This document shows positions 8,210-15,966 of a stretch of 64,000 nucleotides of DNA, piece after piece. The position numbers and the translations under genes were made by a program. A model generated the notes under the pieces. That model was not told where the DNA came from. It was given only the letters and a program-made list of their open reading frames with translations, and did not search any database. Source of the DNA: Fidelibacterota bacterium (GTDB lineage Bacteria; Pseudomonadota; Alphaproteobacteria; Rhodospirillales; Rhodospirillaceae); NCBI GenBank assembly GCA_947475295.1, contig CANJLF010000014.1:1-64000 (forward strand), read 5' to 3'. Numbering within the stretch: position 1 is the first letter of the stretch; every line of letters starts with the position of its first letter.

Positions 8210-9226
8210 TCAGTGCTTTGCGTATTTATGCACGCCTTGCGGCTTGGTTCTTACATTGGCGGCGTAGACATTGCCTGCGGCGTCGGCTGCAATACCTTCG
8301 GTCTCAAGCGGAGGGTCGGGAATAAGTCCCGTGACCTCTCCGGTTTTGGCGCTGCCGACCCATACGCCGCGTTTGAACCCGGGATTGTGGCCGTTGCCTT
8401 CCTGGTCGGTCGATTCAGGATCGGTCACATATAGCACATCGTTTTTGTCGATGGCCATGCCGCTGGGCCGGCCGAACTGCTTCCAGGCGGCGAGGAATTT
8501 CCCGTCCTGATCGAAAATCTGGATGCGAGCGTTCTGCCGGTCGCCGACAAAGAGCCGGCCTTGTGAATCCATGGCCATTGCGTGGGGGTCGTCGATCTCG
8601 CCGATGGCTGTTCCGGTCTTGCCCCATTGTTTGATGAACTTGCCGTCGGGCGAAAACTTCACGATCCGGTTTGGGCATTTGCAACCCACGTGCCCGTCGG
8701 CGACAAAGATATTGCCGTTGGGGGCCACCACAAGGTCGTTCGGCGCGCTAAAAGTATCTTGCCCCTCGGCGCTGACGCCGGCCTTGCCCAATGTCAGCAG
8801 TAGTTTTCCGTCAGGGCTGAATTTAAAGACCTGGGCGCCGCGATGAGTGGCGGCATCAACCTGTGCGTCGGTGACCCAGACATTGCCGTCTTTATCGACA
8901 TGAATTCCGTGCGGCTGGATCATCAGCCCCGCACCGAAGTGTTTGATGGTTTTTCCTGCGGCGTCGAATTCCAGGATGGGATCAAGCATGGACTTGGCGC
9001 AAGAGTTGGCGCCGCATCGGTCCAGCGCCCAGATCTGAACACCGTCAGGGTCCGCTTCAACGGCCGAGGTCTGGCCCCAGCTGCGGCCGTCGGGAAGCTG
9101 ACCCCAGTCCGGCGCCGATGTGTAGGAAGGGCCTAGATCTTTCGGCGTCGCACTTTGCGGTGAGGCCGACCAAACCGTGCCCACACTCGCCAGCCAGACT
9201 ACAAAAGCGAAGGCCGCAAACCTCAT
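8210..9226 (-). CDS. Exported NHL-repeat beta-propeller protein
   Basis: About 338 residues from the ATG at 9226, which follows GGGGGGAAC. A signal peptide (MRFAAFAFVVWLASVGTVWSA) is followed by repeated propeller blades with the pattern GxxVDKDGNVWVTD, NDLVVAPNGNIFVADG, HAMAMDSQGRLFVGDR and SGMAIDKNDVLYVTD, typical of NHL or 6-bladed propellers. No catalytic residues can be assigned. It forms a likely operon with the COG4315 gene downstream and the putative dioxygenase upstream (77 bases away). Confidence 0.85.
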   Translation of the reverse strand: MRFAAFAFVVWLASVGTVWSASPQSATPKDLGPSYTSAPDWGQLPDGRSWGQTSAVEADPDGVQIWALDRCGANSCAKSMLDPILEFDAAGKTIKHFGAGLMIQPHGIHVDKDGNVWVTDAQVDAATHRGAQVFKFSPDGKLLLTLGKAGVSAEGQDTFSAPNDLVVAPNGNIFVADGHVGCKCPNRIVKFSPDGKFIKQWGKTGTAIGEIDDPHAMAMDSQGRLFVGDRQNARIQIFDQDGKFLAAWKQFGRPSGMAIDKNDVLYVTDPESTDQEGNGHNPGFKRGVWVGSAKTGEVTGLIPDPPLETEGIAADAAGNVYAANVRTKPQGVHKYAKH

Positions 9227-9303
9227 GTTCCCCCCAAACATTCCCCGCATACTATATGACGAAAAACCGTCGGCGACATAGGCCCTCCCGGCGTCAGATA
9301 TCG

Positions 9304-10317
9304 TCAAATATCGAGATATCCCAGCCCTTTGCAAAGGGGCGACGTCTTAAGTTCGCCCGGCATATCCATAGCCAGCAGGAGGGTGCGGAGAAGCGAGCGG
9401 TTTTTGATCTCGGCGGTTGTGAAGCCGTTGGTCACGCGCTCACCTTCAAGCCCTTCGATATCGGATGGCAGCCAGGGATACATAACATGGATGCCGGAGC
9501 CCTTGATCTTTGGATCGGTTTTAAAGGCCGGCGTAATGACAATTTCGATCGTCGGCCTCGGGCTATTGCCCAGTTGAGGCGCGATGGCCTTGTGTCTCAC
9601 TGTTGAATTTTCAAATAGCGCCCACGCGCCCTTGTCACCGGCAGCATCGACGACCAGGTCGTTCTTGAGAAAGAACGCCGTCGAACCTTTTCCGGATCCC
9701 GCGCCGGAAGGATAGATCATGAGCTTCCTGAGGCTCAGCGGCCAGCCGTCGGTGTGAAAACGCGCATCCTGACCCGGCTTGTGGGAATAGAGTCTGACGG
9801 CCCCGGCCGACCAGTAATGTCCTAAAATCGCTTCTACGAGCGGCGCAATCGACGCCAGAATGTCGTTGAGAAGCGCCTCCAAATCCACCGACATTTCGCG
9901 GTGGGAGCATTCCTGATCGCGTACGGCCGGATAAGAGTCCGGATCGTAGAGCGGATTAAAAGCAGATCCTTCCGGACGCTGATCGCGCCAAGGAACTTCC
10001 TTGCAGCGCAAATACTCGCGCTCCAGCATTTCTCTGAGATGTATCGGAGTCTCGCCAACGAAGGCGCCGTGCTCATTCAAGAGCGGGACGCCGTGGTTGG
10101 GGTTGGCCGCCTGATAATGTTTAATAGCGGCGCCGGCATAGATATCCCAGGCGAAATAGGAAAATGCCCGCCGCGCACGATACCACTTGATCGCCGCGGG
10201 GTCGCCGACCAGCGGGGACACATAGCCGTCAGGAACGCTGGCCGGCTCGCGCTCGAAGTCCGCCAGTTTCTGGGTGGAATTCTCCAGATCGGCGAAGATC
10301 TCCTTCAACTTGTCCAT
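9304..10317 (-). CDS. Putative Fe(II)/2-oxoglutarate-type dioxygenase
   Basis: 337 residues with no signal peptide. The central region has an HxD motif (RFHTDGWP), a distal His in STVRHKAIAP and a following Arg in SPRPTIEIVITP, spaced as in phytanoyl-CoA hydroxylase-like or prolyl hydroxylase-like double-stranded beta-helix enzymes. The N-terminal 130 residues are alpha-helical and unrecognised. The start has GAGAAAGAA upstream. It is first in a minus-strand unit with the propeller and COG4315 proteins. The dioxygenase call rests on motif spacing only. Confidence 0.5.
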   Translation of the reverse strand: MDKLKEIFADLENSTQKLADFEREPASVPDGYVSPLVGDPAAIKWYRARRAFSYFAWDIYAGAAIKHYQAANPNHGVPLLNEHGAFVGETPIHLREMLEREYLRCKEVPWRDQRPEGSAFNPLYDPDSYPAVRDQECSHREMSVDLEALLNDILASIAPLVEAILGHYWSAGAVRLYSHKPGQDARFHTDGWPLSLRKLMIYPSGAGSGKGSTAFFLKNDLVVDAAGDKGAWALFENSTVRHKAIAPQLGNSPRPTIEIVITPAFKTDPKIKGSGIHVMYPWLPSDIEGLEGERVTNGFTTAEIKNRSLLRTLLLAMDMPGELKTSPLCKGLGYLDI

Positions 10318-10413
10318 GGTTCTTTCTCAAATCTAAAGGGATGGCGACGTTTTCTCATTGTGCCGCAGGAGTCGGCCGTTGCGGTAAAATTCTGGGGATT
10401 GGGATGCCGAATT

Positions 10414-10746
10414 ATGACAGTCGTGCGCGGAGGGGGCTTTTGCCCACAGCCCCACCAGCGACGGCGCCTATCGGGCCATAATGGACAAAAAGTGGAGCGG
10501 GCCGAGCGGGTGCTGCGCGAGGGCCTGAAGCAGGACCCGAACGACGCATCGCGCCTGCTTAATTTCGCGCTTGTCCTGCAGAACACCGGCCGTGAGGCCG
10601 AGGCAGCCGGCATTTATCAGCAAGTGCCGTCGCTCGGCTCGAATCCGAAGGTCGCCGTCTACGATCCCTACACGCTGCCAAAGTCCGAGTGCGCCAAGCG
10701 CCTTCCGAAGCAAGGCTTGGCCTCGCTCGACAGCCAGAAGCGCTAA
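10414..10746 (+). pseudogene. N-truncated TPR protein or remnant
   Basis: The last 84 residues (from GTG at 10492) read as a TPR-type sequence: VERAERVLREGLKQDPNDA, LNFALVLQNTGREAEAAGIYQQV, then YDPYTLPKSECAKRL. Upstream, the same frame is open to an ATG at 10414 but is low-quality (RRRLSGHNG) and has no clear ribosome binding site. A neighbouring frame offers ATGGACAAAAAG just before the TPR part, which suggests a frameshift. I read it as the 3' end of a larger TPR gene; a genuine small protein is possible. Confidence 0.45.
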
Positions 10747-10765
10747 CTAGAATAAAGTCTGAAAA

Positions 10766-11251
10766 CTAGGGTCGTGCGGCTTGGTCAGCGAGCTGCTCGA
10801 CCGCCGCGCTGAGAGTGCTTTTCTCGCGCACCAACGGCAACTCCATCAAATTCTCAAGAGTCGCGGTCATTTCCGCGCGATGTTGCAGCAGCACGGGGAT
10901 CATCTGTTCGCCGACCGCCGTTCTGAATTCATTGGTCGGCGCGGCGTCGATCAGGCCCTTGATGGTCATGCGCGTGAAGGTGTCGAGCTCCGCCAGGGCC
11001 GCGAGGCGGCGGGTCACCGCGCCCGGATCCTTACAGTCGGCCGCGGGTTGAGGCGCGGTACGGTCGACCATGGCCGTGCGCATCGCGATGATCGCGCCGA
11101 TCTGGTCGGCGATGGTCGGGACGGGAGTCGTCTTGGTAACGCTCGGCGACAGGACGGCGAGGGTGGTCGGGCCGCCGCCGTCAACGCGGGCCAGCGCGGC
11201 CGGCGCGATGGCCGCAACCAACACCAGAGCTTTCAACCAGTTGTGCGTCAC
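10766..11251 (-). CDS. Unknown exported protein (161 aa)
   Basis: It begins with a signal peptide (NWLKALVLVAAIAPAALA). The mature part is predicted helical, with one Cys and segments such as IADQIGAIIAMRTAMVD, RRLAALAELDTFTRMTIKGLID and LLQHRAEMTATLENLMEL. I recognise no family. It is the last of three consecutive minus-strand genes for small exported proteins, about 200 bases from the next one upstream. Confidence 0.65.
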   Translation of the reverse strand: MTHNWLKALVLVAAIAPAALARVDGGGPTTLAVLSPSVTKTTPVPTIADQIGAIIAMRTAMVDRTAPQPAADCKDPGAVTRRLAALAELDTFTRMTIKGLIDAAPTNEFRTAVGEQMIPVLLQHRAEMTATLENLMELPLVREKSTLSAAVEQLADQAARP

Positions 11252-11453
11252 GCAGCGATCCTCTCAATGAACCCTCGCGTGCCTTGTCTCAAAAGTGTAG
11301 TAAGCGGGCAACAACGCATGTCGTCACAAAACTGCAGCATAAGCCTATGTGGGGCTTTCGCAGACAAAATACGCTTTATTTTATAATGACTTATGGTACG
11401 TGCTGCAGGCTCCCCGCGCGGCCAATTCTTCACGGAACTGAAACAAACCGCGC

Positions 11454-11894
11454 CTACTGCATATAGAATTTCACCAGCCGTTTGAATTCTTCCTCGGATT
11501 GGCAAGGTTGTTCCTCGCCTGAGGTCATCGTCACGGTGCAGCGGGTCGAGGCGTCGTCATCGCCCAGCTTGGTCCACAGGCCGAACTGCTTGGCGTCGGT
11601 GACGTTGACCAAGGTTTTGAAGATGCTCACCTCATCGCCAAGGGCTGCCACCGATTCAATCAGCATAAAACACTTTCCCAGCGCGGCATTGTAGTGGCTG
11701 GTAAAATGCGTCTCGGGATTATTGGACCATCCCAAGGCGGCATATTTTTGCCGGGATTGCGCCGCGCATTTTTCCTGCAGCGCTACATTTGTCGCGGACG
11801 GGGGCACGGCAATCTGCGCGTCGGCTGCGAATGTCGCGCAAAGAACCAGTGCTGCGGTTAGGACCGAATACCGCGCCGCCGTCGCTGGAATCAC
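11454..11894 (-). CDS. Unknown exported protein with four cysteines (146 aa)
   Basis: A signal peptide ends near TFAADA. The mature protein has four Cys: EKCAAQ, GKCFML, TRCTVT and QPCQSE, which could make two disulfides in the periplasm. The frame ends in KRLVKFYMQ. No family is recognised. It starts 12 bases after the stop of the preceding minus-strand gene, so the two are likely one transcript. Confidence 0.65.
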   Translation of the reverse strand: MIPATAARYSVLTAALVLCATFAADAQIAVPPSATNVALQEKCAAQSRQKYAALGWSNNPETHFTSHYNAALGKCFMLIESVAALGDEVSIFKTLVNVTDAKQFGLWTKLGDDDASTRCTVTMTSGEEQPCQSEEEFKRLVKFYMQ

Positions 11895-11906
11895 GGGTAC
11901 GCTCGC

Positions 11907-12380
11907 CTATTGTTTGTCGTAGACCTGGATCATTCCCGGCTGGCCGGTAGCGTTCATAAAGGTTTGCGTGCGCGTTTTGCCATCGGCGGAGACGACAACG
12001 GTCTGCGAGCCTGCGGCTTTTCCGGCGCGGTTGAAGGCATACTTTACCGTATTGGCATCGATGCGCGTGGCGGCCACTTCATCGCCGCTGGCGGACAGAC
12101 CGATGATGGGATTGAATTTTCCGTCGAAGTTGGCGACGTAGTAATATTTCGTCACCGAGCCGTCCATGCGGCCGACCTCGACCGTGACCTTAATGCCTTC
12201 GCCAACCGCTTCGATCATATTGGTGACCGACTTGTTATTCGATTTGGATTTGGCTGGGTCCATCTTCCAGGTTCCCAGCTCAGAATTGGCGGAGGCGGCA
12301 AAAGTCTGGCCGGCCATCATCAAGCCCGCGGCGACGAGGGCTAAGACCTGAAACATTCTCCGCGATTGTGCCTTTATCAT
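11907..12380 (-). CDS. Unknown exported beta-rich protein
   Basis: About 157 residues from the ATG at 12380, preceded by GGGGAGAG. A signal peptide (RRMFQVLALVAAGLMMAGQTFA) leads into a short beta-rich domain: LGTWKMDPAKSKSN, VTVEVGRMDGSVTKYYYVANFDGK, then KTRTQTFMNATGQ. The LGTWKMDPAKSK start resembles small exported proteins of unknown function. It heads a pair with the four-cysteine protein downstream. Confidence 0.65.
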   Translation of the reverse strand: MIKAQSRRMFQVLALVAAGLMMAGQTFAASANSELGTWKMDPAKSKSNNKSVTNMIEAVGEGIKVTVEVGRMDGSVTKYYYVANFDGKFNPIIGLSASGDEVAATRIDANTVKYAFNRAGKAAGSQTVVVSADGKTRTQTFMNATGQPGMIQVYDKQ

Positions 12381-12501
12381 TGATCTCTCCCCACTGTAAC
12401 GCCGAGGCATAGTAGCATTTTGGGCCGGTTGAGGCCCCTTCTTTAAGCCCACAAGGTGCGCTAGATTCCCAGGCTCGTTGCGCTTTCCGGGAGGACGAAC
12501 G

Positions 12502-13050
12502 TTGAGTGACGAAGCTTCAAAGGCTGACCCGCTGGCCCGCCGCCTGGCCCTTGTACCGGTGGCGTTGATCGTGGCCGCGGTCGTCGCTTACATGTGGGGG
12601 TTCCGGGTGGAAGGCCGGCGCACCGAAACGCTGGGCTGGCGTACCCATACGGTGGCGGAGCACGCCTTCGCCGTACAGGCGCCGGGCATGCTTGTCATCA
12701 ATCAGCAGACGATGAATTTTGAGGGCGCAGACGCGCCCGCGAAGACGTATATCGCCTCTGATATGGGCGCGGATTTGAGTGTTACGGCCGTGCGGCGCCC
12801 CGACAGCGATGTGCGCCCCTTCGCCGAAGTGGCAAAGAGTCTTGGGTTGATCGGCACCGACGCCACCGCGCGGGCCGACGGCGGCACCATGTTCCGCTAT
12901 GACATCACGGTGGACGGCAAGCGCACCTTGGCCATGCTGATTTTCCAGGACCGCATGATGTACCAGCTGATGGTCACGTCGCTGGCAGCGTCCTTTCCGG
13001 AAACTGACGCGGAGCGTTTCTTCAGCTCCTTCCGCCTCACCAAAACCTAA
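12502..13050 (+). CDS. Unknown membrane-anchored protein
   Basis: Start chosen at TTG 12502, seven bases after GGGAGG; an in-frame TTG at 12478 lacks a site. About 182 residues: a short cytoplasmic stretch, one membrane segment (LALVPVALIVAAVVAYMW), then an exported domain with HAFAVQAPGML, ISASDMG-like strands and FFSSFRLTK at the end. This pattern resembles small anchored proteins that end in an F-x-x-S-F-x-L strand. Function unknown. It converges on the DUF1552 pair across a strong hairpin. Confidence 0.6.
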   Translation: MSDEASKADPLARRLALVPVALIVAAVVAYMWGFRVEGRRTETLGWRTHTVAEHAFAVQAPGMLVINQQTMNFEGADAPAKTYIASDMGADLSVTAVRRPDSDVRPFAEVAKSLGLIGTDATARADGGTMFRYDITVDGKRTLAMLIFQDRMMYQLMVTSLAASFPETDAERFFSSFRLTKT

Positions 13051-13058
13051 AAATGCGA

Positions 13059-13084
13059 ACAGCGCCCCCGGGTGAGGGCGCTGT
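13059..13084. terminator. Hairpin terminator between converging genes
   Basis: ACAGCGCCC and GGGCGCTGT form a perfect 9-bp stem with an 8-base loop. On the minus strand it is followed shortly by a TTTTT run (TCGCATTTTT), fitting termination of the DUF1552 genes, and it can also stop the plus-strand gene. Confidence 0.7.
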
Positions 13085-13111
13085 CCAAAGCCAGCCGGAT
13101 CTGCCTTAAAG

Positions 13112-14434
13112 TTAGGCCATAACCTCGGTGATGGTTTTCGTAGTGGTATTGCTTTCAATACCCCATGAGCCAATCGGCACACCAAGCGCTTGCATAACGG
13201 TCAGGCCGACACGCGTAACGCCGTCACCCTTGGCCGCAACGTGCAGGCCGGTCTTCAGGGCGCCACCGCCGCTGCCGATGGTCATGAGCGGCAGGTTTTC
13301 GACGGAGTGACTGCGGGCATAACCGCTGTCGGTCGAGTACATGATGATCGAACGGTCCAGCAGCGTGCCTTTGCCTTCTCTGATCGACTCAAAGGCTCGC
13401 GCGAATTCCAGCAGGCTTTCCGCCACTTGGTTGCTGAACCAGGCGACTTGCTTCTGGTAGCCGAGGACGGGATCGACCATTTCCTCGTGGGTATACATGT
13501 GGAAGGTCTGCTGGCTCCCGGCCTGGCGCAGGTTCGACGACGAACCACCGAAATTGACGCTGGCAACGTTGGTCTGGCCGCAGCTCATCGCATGAGCCAG
13601 CAGCCCGGCAAACAGCCGGTTGGCTTCACGCGCTTCGTCGATCAGCATGCCGGGCTGTACTTCGAATTCGGTGCCCTTTGGAATCGTGCAGGCTTCCATG
13701 GGCGCCGGCTTTTCAAGCTGGATCTGCAGCTTGTTTTCCATAGCCCGCAGCGAGCTGAAATATTCATCGAGCCGCGCACGGTCGGAAGTGCCGACCTGTT
13801 TCAACAAATCCTGGCGCTTGTCCGTCACGGCCGAGAGCACGCTTTTGCGCGCCATGACGATAGGATCGGGCATGAAATTGGCAGCGTTGGGATCCTTGAA
13901 GTCGGGTCCGAATAGATCCTTGTAGAGCGCGACCGGCGAGGGCTGGCTCGCATTCAACGCCGTGGCGCTGCGGCGGCTGGTGCTCTCCTGGCTGCCATCA
14001 CAGGAAACTTCCAACGAGCGGTAGCGGGTGCGGGTGCCGATCGAATCCGCGATGATCTGGTCAAGGCTGGGCAATTGCGGCGCGGTTACGCCGCCTTGCA
14101 GCACGCCTTGGGGCCCGGCCGAATGCGCGCCCGCCGGGTGCGCATCGAGGAACACCTTCAGCCCGCTGAAGATGTTGATCTTATCCCGCATGGGCGTCAG
14201 GGCTTTGAGCTGCACGCCGAAGTCGTAACCGGTACCGATCGTCTTAGGTTCCCAGAAGGTCGGGGCATAACCCAGACCCTGGAACCAGGAGGCGAAACAC
14301 TTGGGAAGAGGGGCGCCGTCCGCGAGGGCTTCACCGTTGGAATCCAGGAAACAATCCAAGAGCGGCAGCGCGACCGTGATTGCCGAGCCCCCCAACATAC
14401 CCCGAAGGACCGTTCTACGATTCATAGTGGCCAT
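13112..14434 (-). CDS. DUF1552 domain protein, Tat-exported (copy 1)
   Basis: 440 residues from the ATG at 14434, eight bases after GGGAG. The Tat signal NRRTVLRGMLGGSAITVALPLLDCF is followed by the DUF1552 body: PLPKCFASWFQGLGYAP, SLDQIIAD, RSLEVSCDG, ARKSVLSAVTDKRQDLL, LDEYFSSLRAMENKL and SIIMYSTDSGYARSH. It is closely similar to the next gene, so the two are a tandem duplication. In planctomycetes and related organisms DUF1552 proteins usually sit beside DUF1592-type cytochromes; none is seen here. Function unknown. Confidence 0.88.
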   Translation of the reverse strand: MATMNRRTVLRGMLGGSAITVALPLLDCFLDSNGEALADGAPLPKCFASWFQGLGYAPTFWEPKTIGTGYDFGVQLKALTPMRDKINIFSGLKVFLDAHPAGAHSAGPQGVLQGGVTAPQLPSLDQIIADSIGTRTRYRSLEVSCDGSQESTSRRSATALNASQPSPVALYKDLFGPDFKDPNAANFMPDPIVMARKSVLSAVTDKRQDLLKQVGTSDRARLDEYFSSLRAMENKLQIQLEKPAPMEACTIPKGTEFEVQPGMLIDEAREANRLFAGLLAHAMSCGQTNVASVNFGGSSSNLRQAGSQQTFHMYTHEEMVDPVLGYQKQVAWFSNQVAESLLEFARAFESIREGKGTLLDRSIIMYSTDSGYARSHSVENLPLMTIGSGGGALKTGLHVAAKGDGVTRVGLTVMQALGVPIGSWGIESNTTTKTITEVMA

Positions 14435-14533
14435 TTCCAGCTCTCCCAAATGGATGATGGTCTGATTGTACACAATAATTGTAACGGAATTTTCCCTGCC
14501 TATCCAGAGCCTTTGGCAGAACGGCCGCGGGGC

Positions 14534-15853
14534 TTAGGCTAATACTTCTGTGAAGGCTCTGGTGGTAGTATTGGACTCGATACCCCAAGAACCAGCCGGT
14601 ACACCCAACGCCTGCATAACCGTTAGCCCGGCACGCGTGACGCCGTCGCCCTGGGCCGCAACGTGCATGCCGGTCTTCAAGGCGCCGCCGCCGCTGCCGA
14701 TGGTCATTAATGGAATATTTTCGACGGTGTGAAGGCGGGCATCACCGCCGTCGGTCGCGTACATGATGATCGCGCGGTCCAGCAGCGTGCCTTTGCCTTC
14801 TTTGATCGACTCAAAGGCTTTCACGAATTCGAGCAGGCTTTCGACCACCTGGTTTCTGAACCAGGCGGCTTCCTTCTGGTAGCCGAGGTCGGAATCGATC
14901 ACTTCGTTATGAGTAATTGTGTGGAAGGTCTGCGGACTGCCGGCCTGGCGCAGGTTCGACGACGCGCCGCCGAAGTTGACGCTGGCGACGTTGGTGTGGC
15001 CGCAGCTCATGGCGTACGCCAGCAGCCCTGCGAACAGGCGGTTGGCTTCGCGCGCTTCGTCGATAAGCATGCCGGGCTGCACTTCGAAGTCGGTGATGCG
15101 CGGGACCGTGCAGGCTTCCATCGGCAGCGATTTTTCGAGCTGGACCTGCAGTTTGTTTTCCATGGCGCGCAGGGACGTGAAGTAATCGTCCAGGCGGGCG
15201 CGGTCGGCCGCGCCGACCTGCGACATCAAGGTTTCGCGCTTGTCTGTGATGGCCGAGAGCACGCTCTTGCGCGCCATGTCCATTGGGACGGCCGCGAAAT
15301 TGTCGGTGTTGGGATTCTTGAAGTCGGCTCCGAATAAATCCTTGTAGAGCGTGATTGGCGACGGCTGGCTCGGATTGATCGCCGTGGCGCTGCGGCGGCT
15401 GAAGCTCTCCTGGCTGCCGTCGCAGGAAACTTCCAGCGAGCGGTAGCGTGTGTGGTTGCCGATCTTGTCGGCGATGATCTGGTCAAGGCTGGGTAGTTGC
15501 GGCGCAGCCACCCCGCCTTGCAGCACGGCTTGAGGTCCGGGCAAGTGCGCTTCCGACGGGTGCTCATCCAGGAACACCTTGAGGCCGCTGAAGATGTTGA
15601 TCTTGTCCTTGAGGGGTGAGAGCGTTTTGAGCTGCAGGCCAAAGTCGTAGCCCGGGCCGATAGTCTCCGGTTCCCAATAGCCGGGCGCGAAGCCCAAACC
15701 TTGGAACCACGATGCGAAGCATTTGGGAAGTGGGGCGCCGTCCGCGAGGGCTTCGCCGCTGGAATCCAGGAAACAGTCCAACAGCGGCAGGCCGACTGAG
15801 ATCGCAGTCCCTCCGAGCATCCCGCGAAGTATCGTTCTACGATTCAAGGCCAC
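14534..15853 (-). CDS. DUF1552 domain protein, Tat-exported (copy 2)
   Basis: 439 residues from a GTG at 15853. The Tat signal (NRRTILRGMLGGTAISVGLPLLDCF) and the body match copy 1 almost throughout, including RSLEVSCDGSQES, LIDEAREANRLFAG and NTTTRAFTEVLA at the end. It differs at TDGGDARLHT, where copy 1 has TDSGYARSHS. It lies 99 bases upstream of copy 1 and 113 bases downstream of the hybrid kinase gene, all on the minus strand, so co-expression is possible. The role in the cell is unknown. Confidence 0.88.
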   Translation of the reverse strand: MALNRRTILRGMLGGTAISVGLPLLDCFLDSSGEALADGAPLPKCFASWFQGLGFAPGYWEPETIGPGYDFGLQLKTLSPLKDKINIFSGLKVFLDEHPSEAHLPGPQAVLQGGVAAPQLPSLDQIIADKIGNHTRYRSLEVSCDGSQESFSRRSATAINPSQPSPITLYKDLFGADFKNPNTDNFAAVPMDMARKSVLSAITDKRETLMSQVGAADRARLDDYFTSLRAMENKLQVQLEKSLPMEACTVPRITDFEVQPGMLIDEAREANRLFAGLLAYAMSCGHTNVASVNFGGASSNLRQAGSPQTFHTITHNEVIDSDLGYQKEAAWFRNQVVESLLEFVKAFESIKEGKGTLLDRAIIMYATDGGDARLHTVENIPLMTIGSGGGALKTGMHVAAQGDGVTRAGLTVMQALGVPAGSWGIESNTTTRAFTEVLA

Positions 15854-15966
15854 GGACCTACCATCCTATAGACGGCACCAGCAAACCCCGAATTTAGTTG
15901 AGTTTTACCTTTCCAGCCAGAGGGTCTTTTTGGCTGCGCACCTGGTGACGACTCAACTTCACGTCG

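Noticed and set aside
9901-10413. Upstream part of the TPR frame
   Set aside because: It is antisense to the putative dioxygenase gene and has no TPR pattern.
11355-11395. TATAAT-like box in the AT-rich gap
   Set aside because: No -35 box at the right distance, and no plus-strand gene follows.
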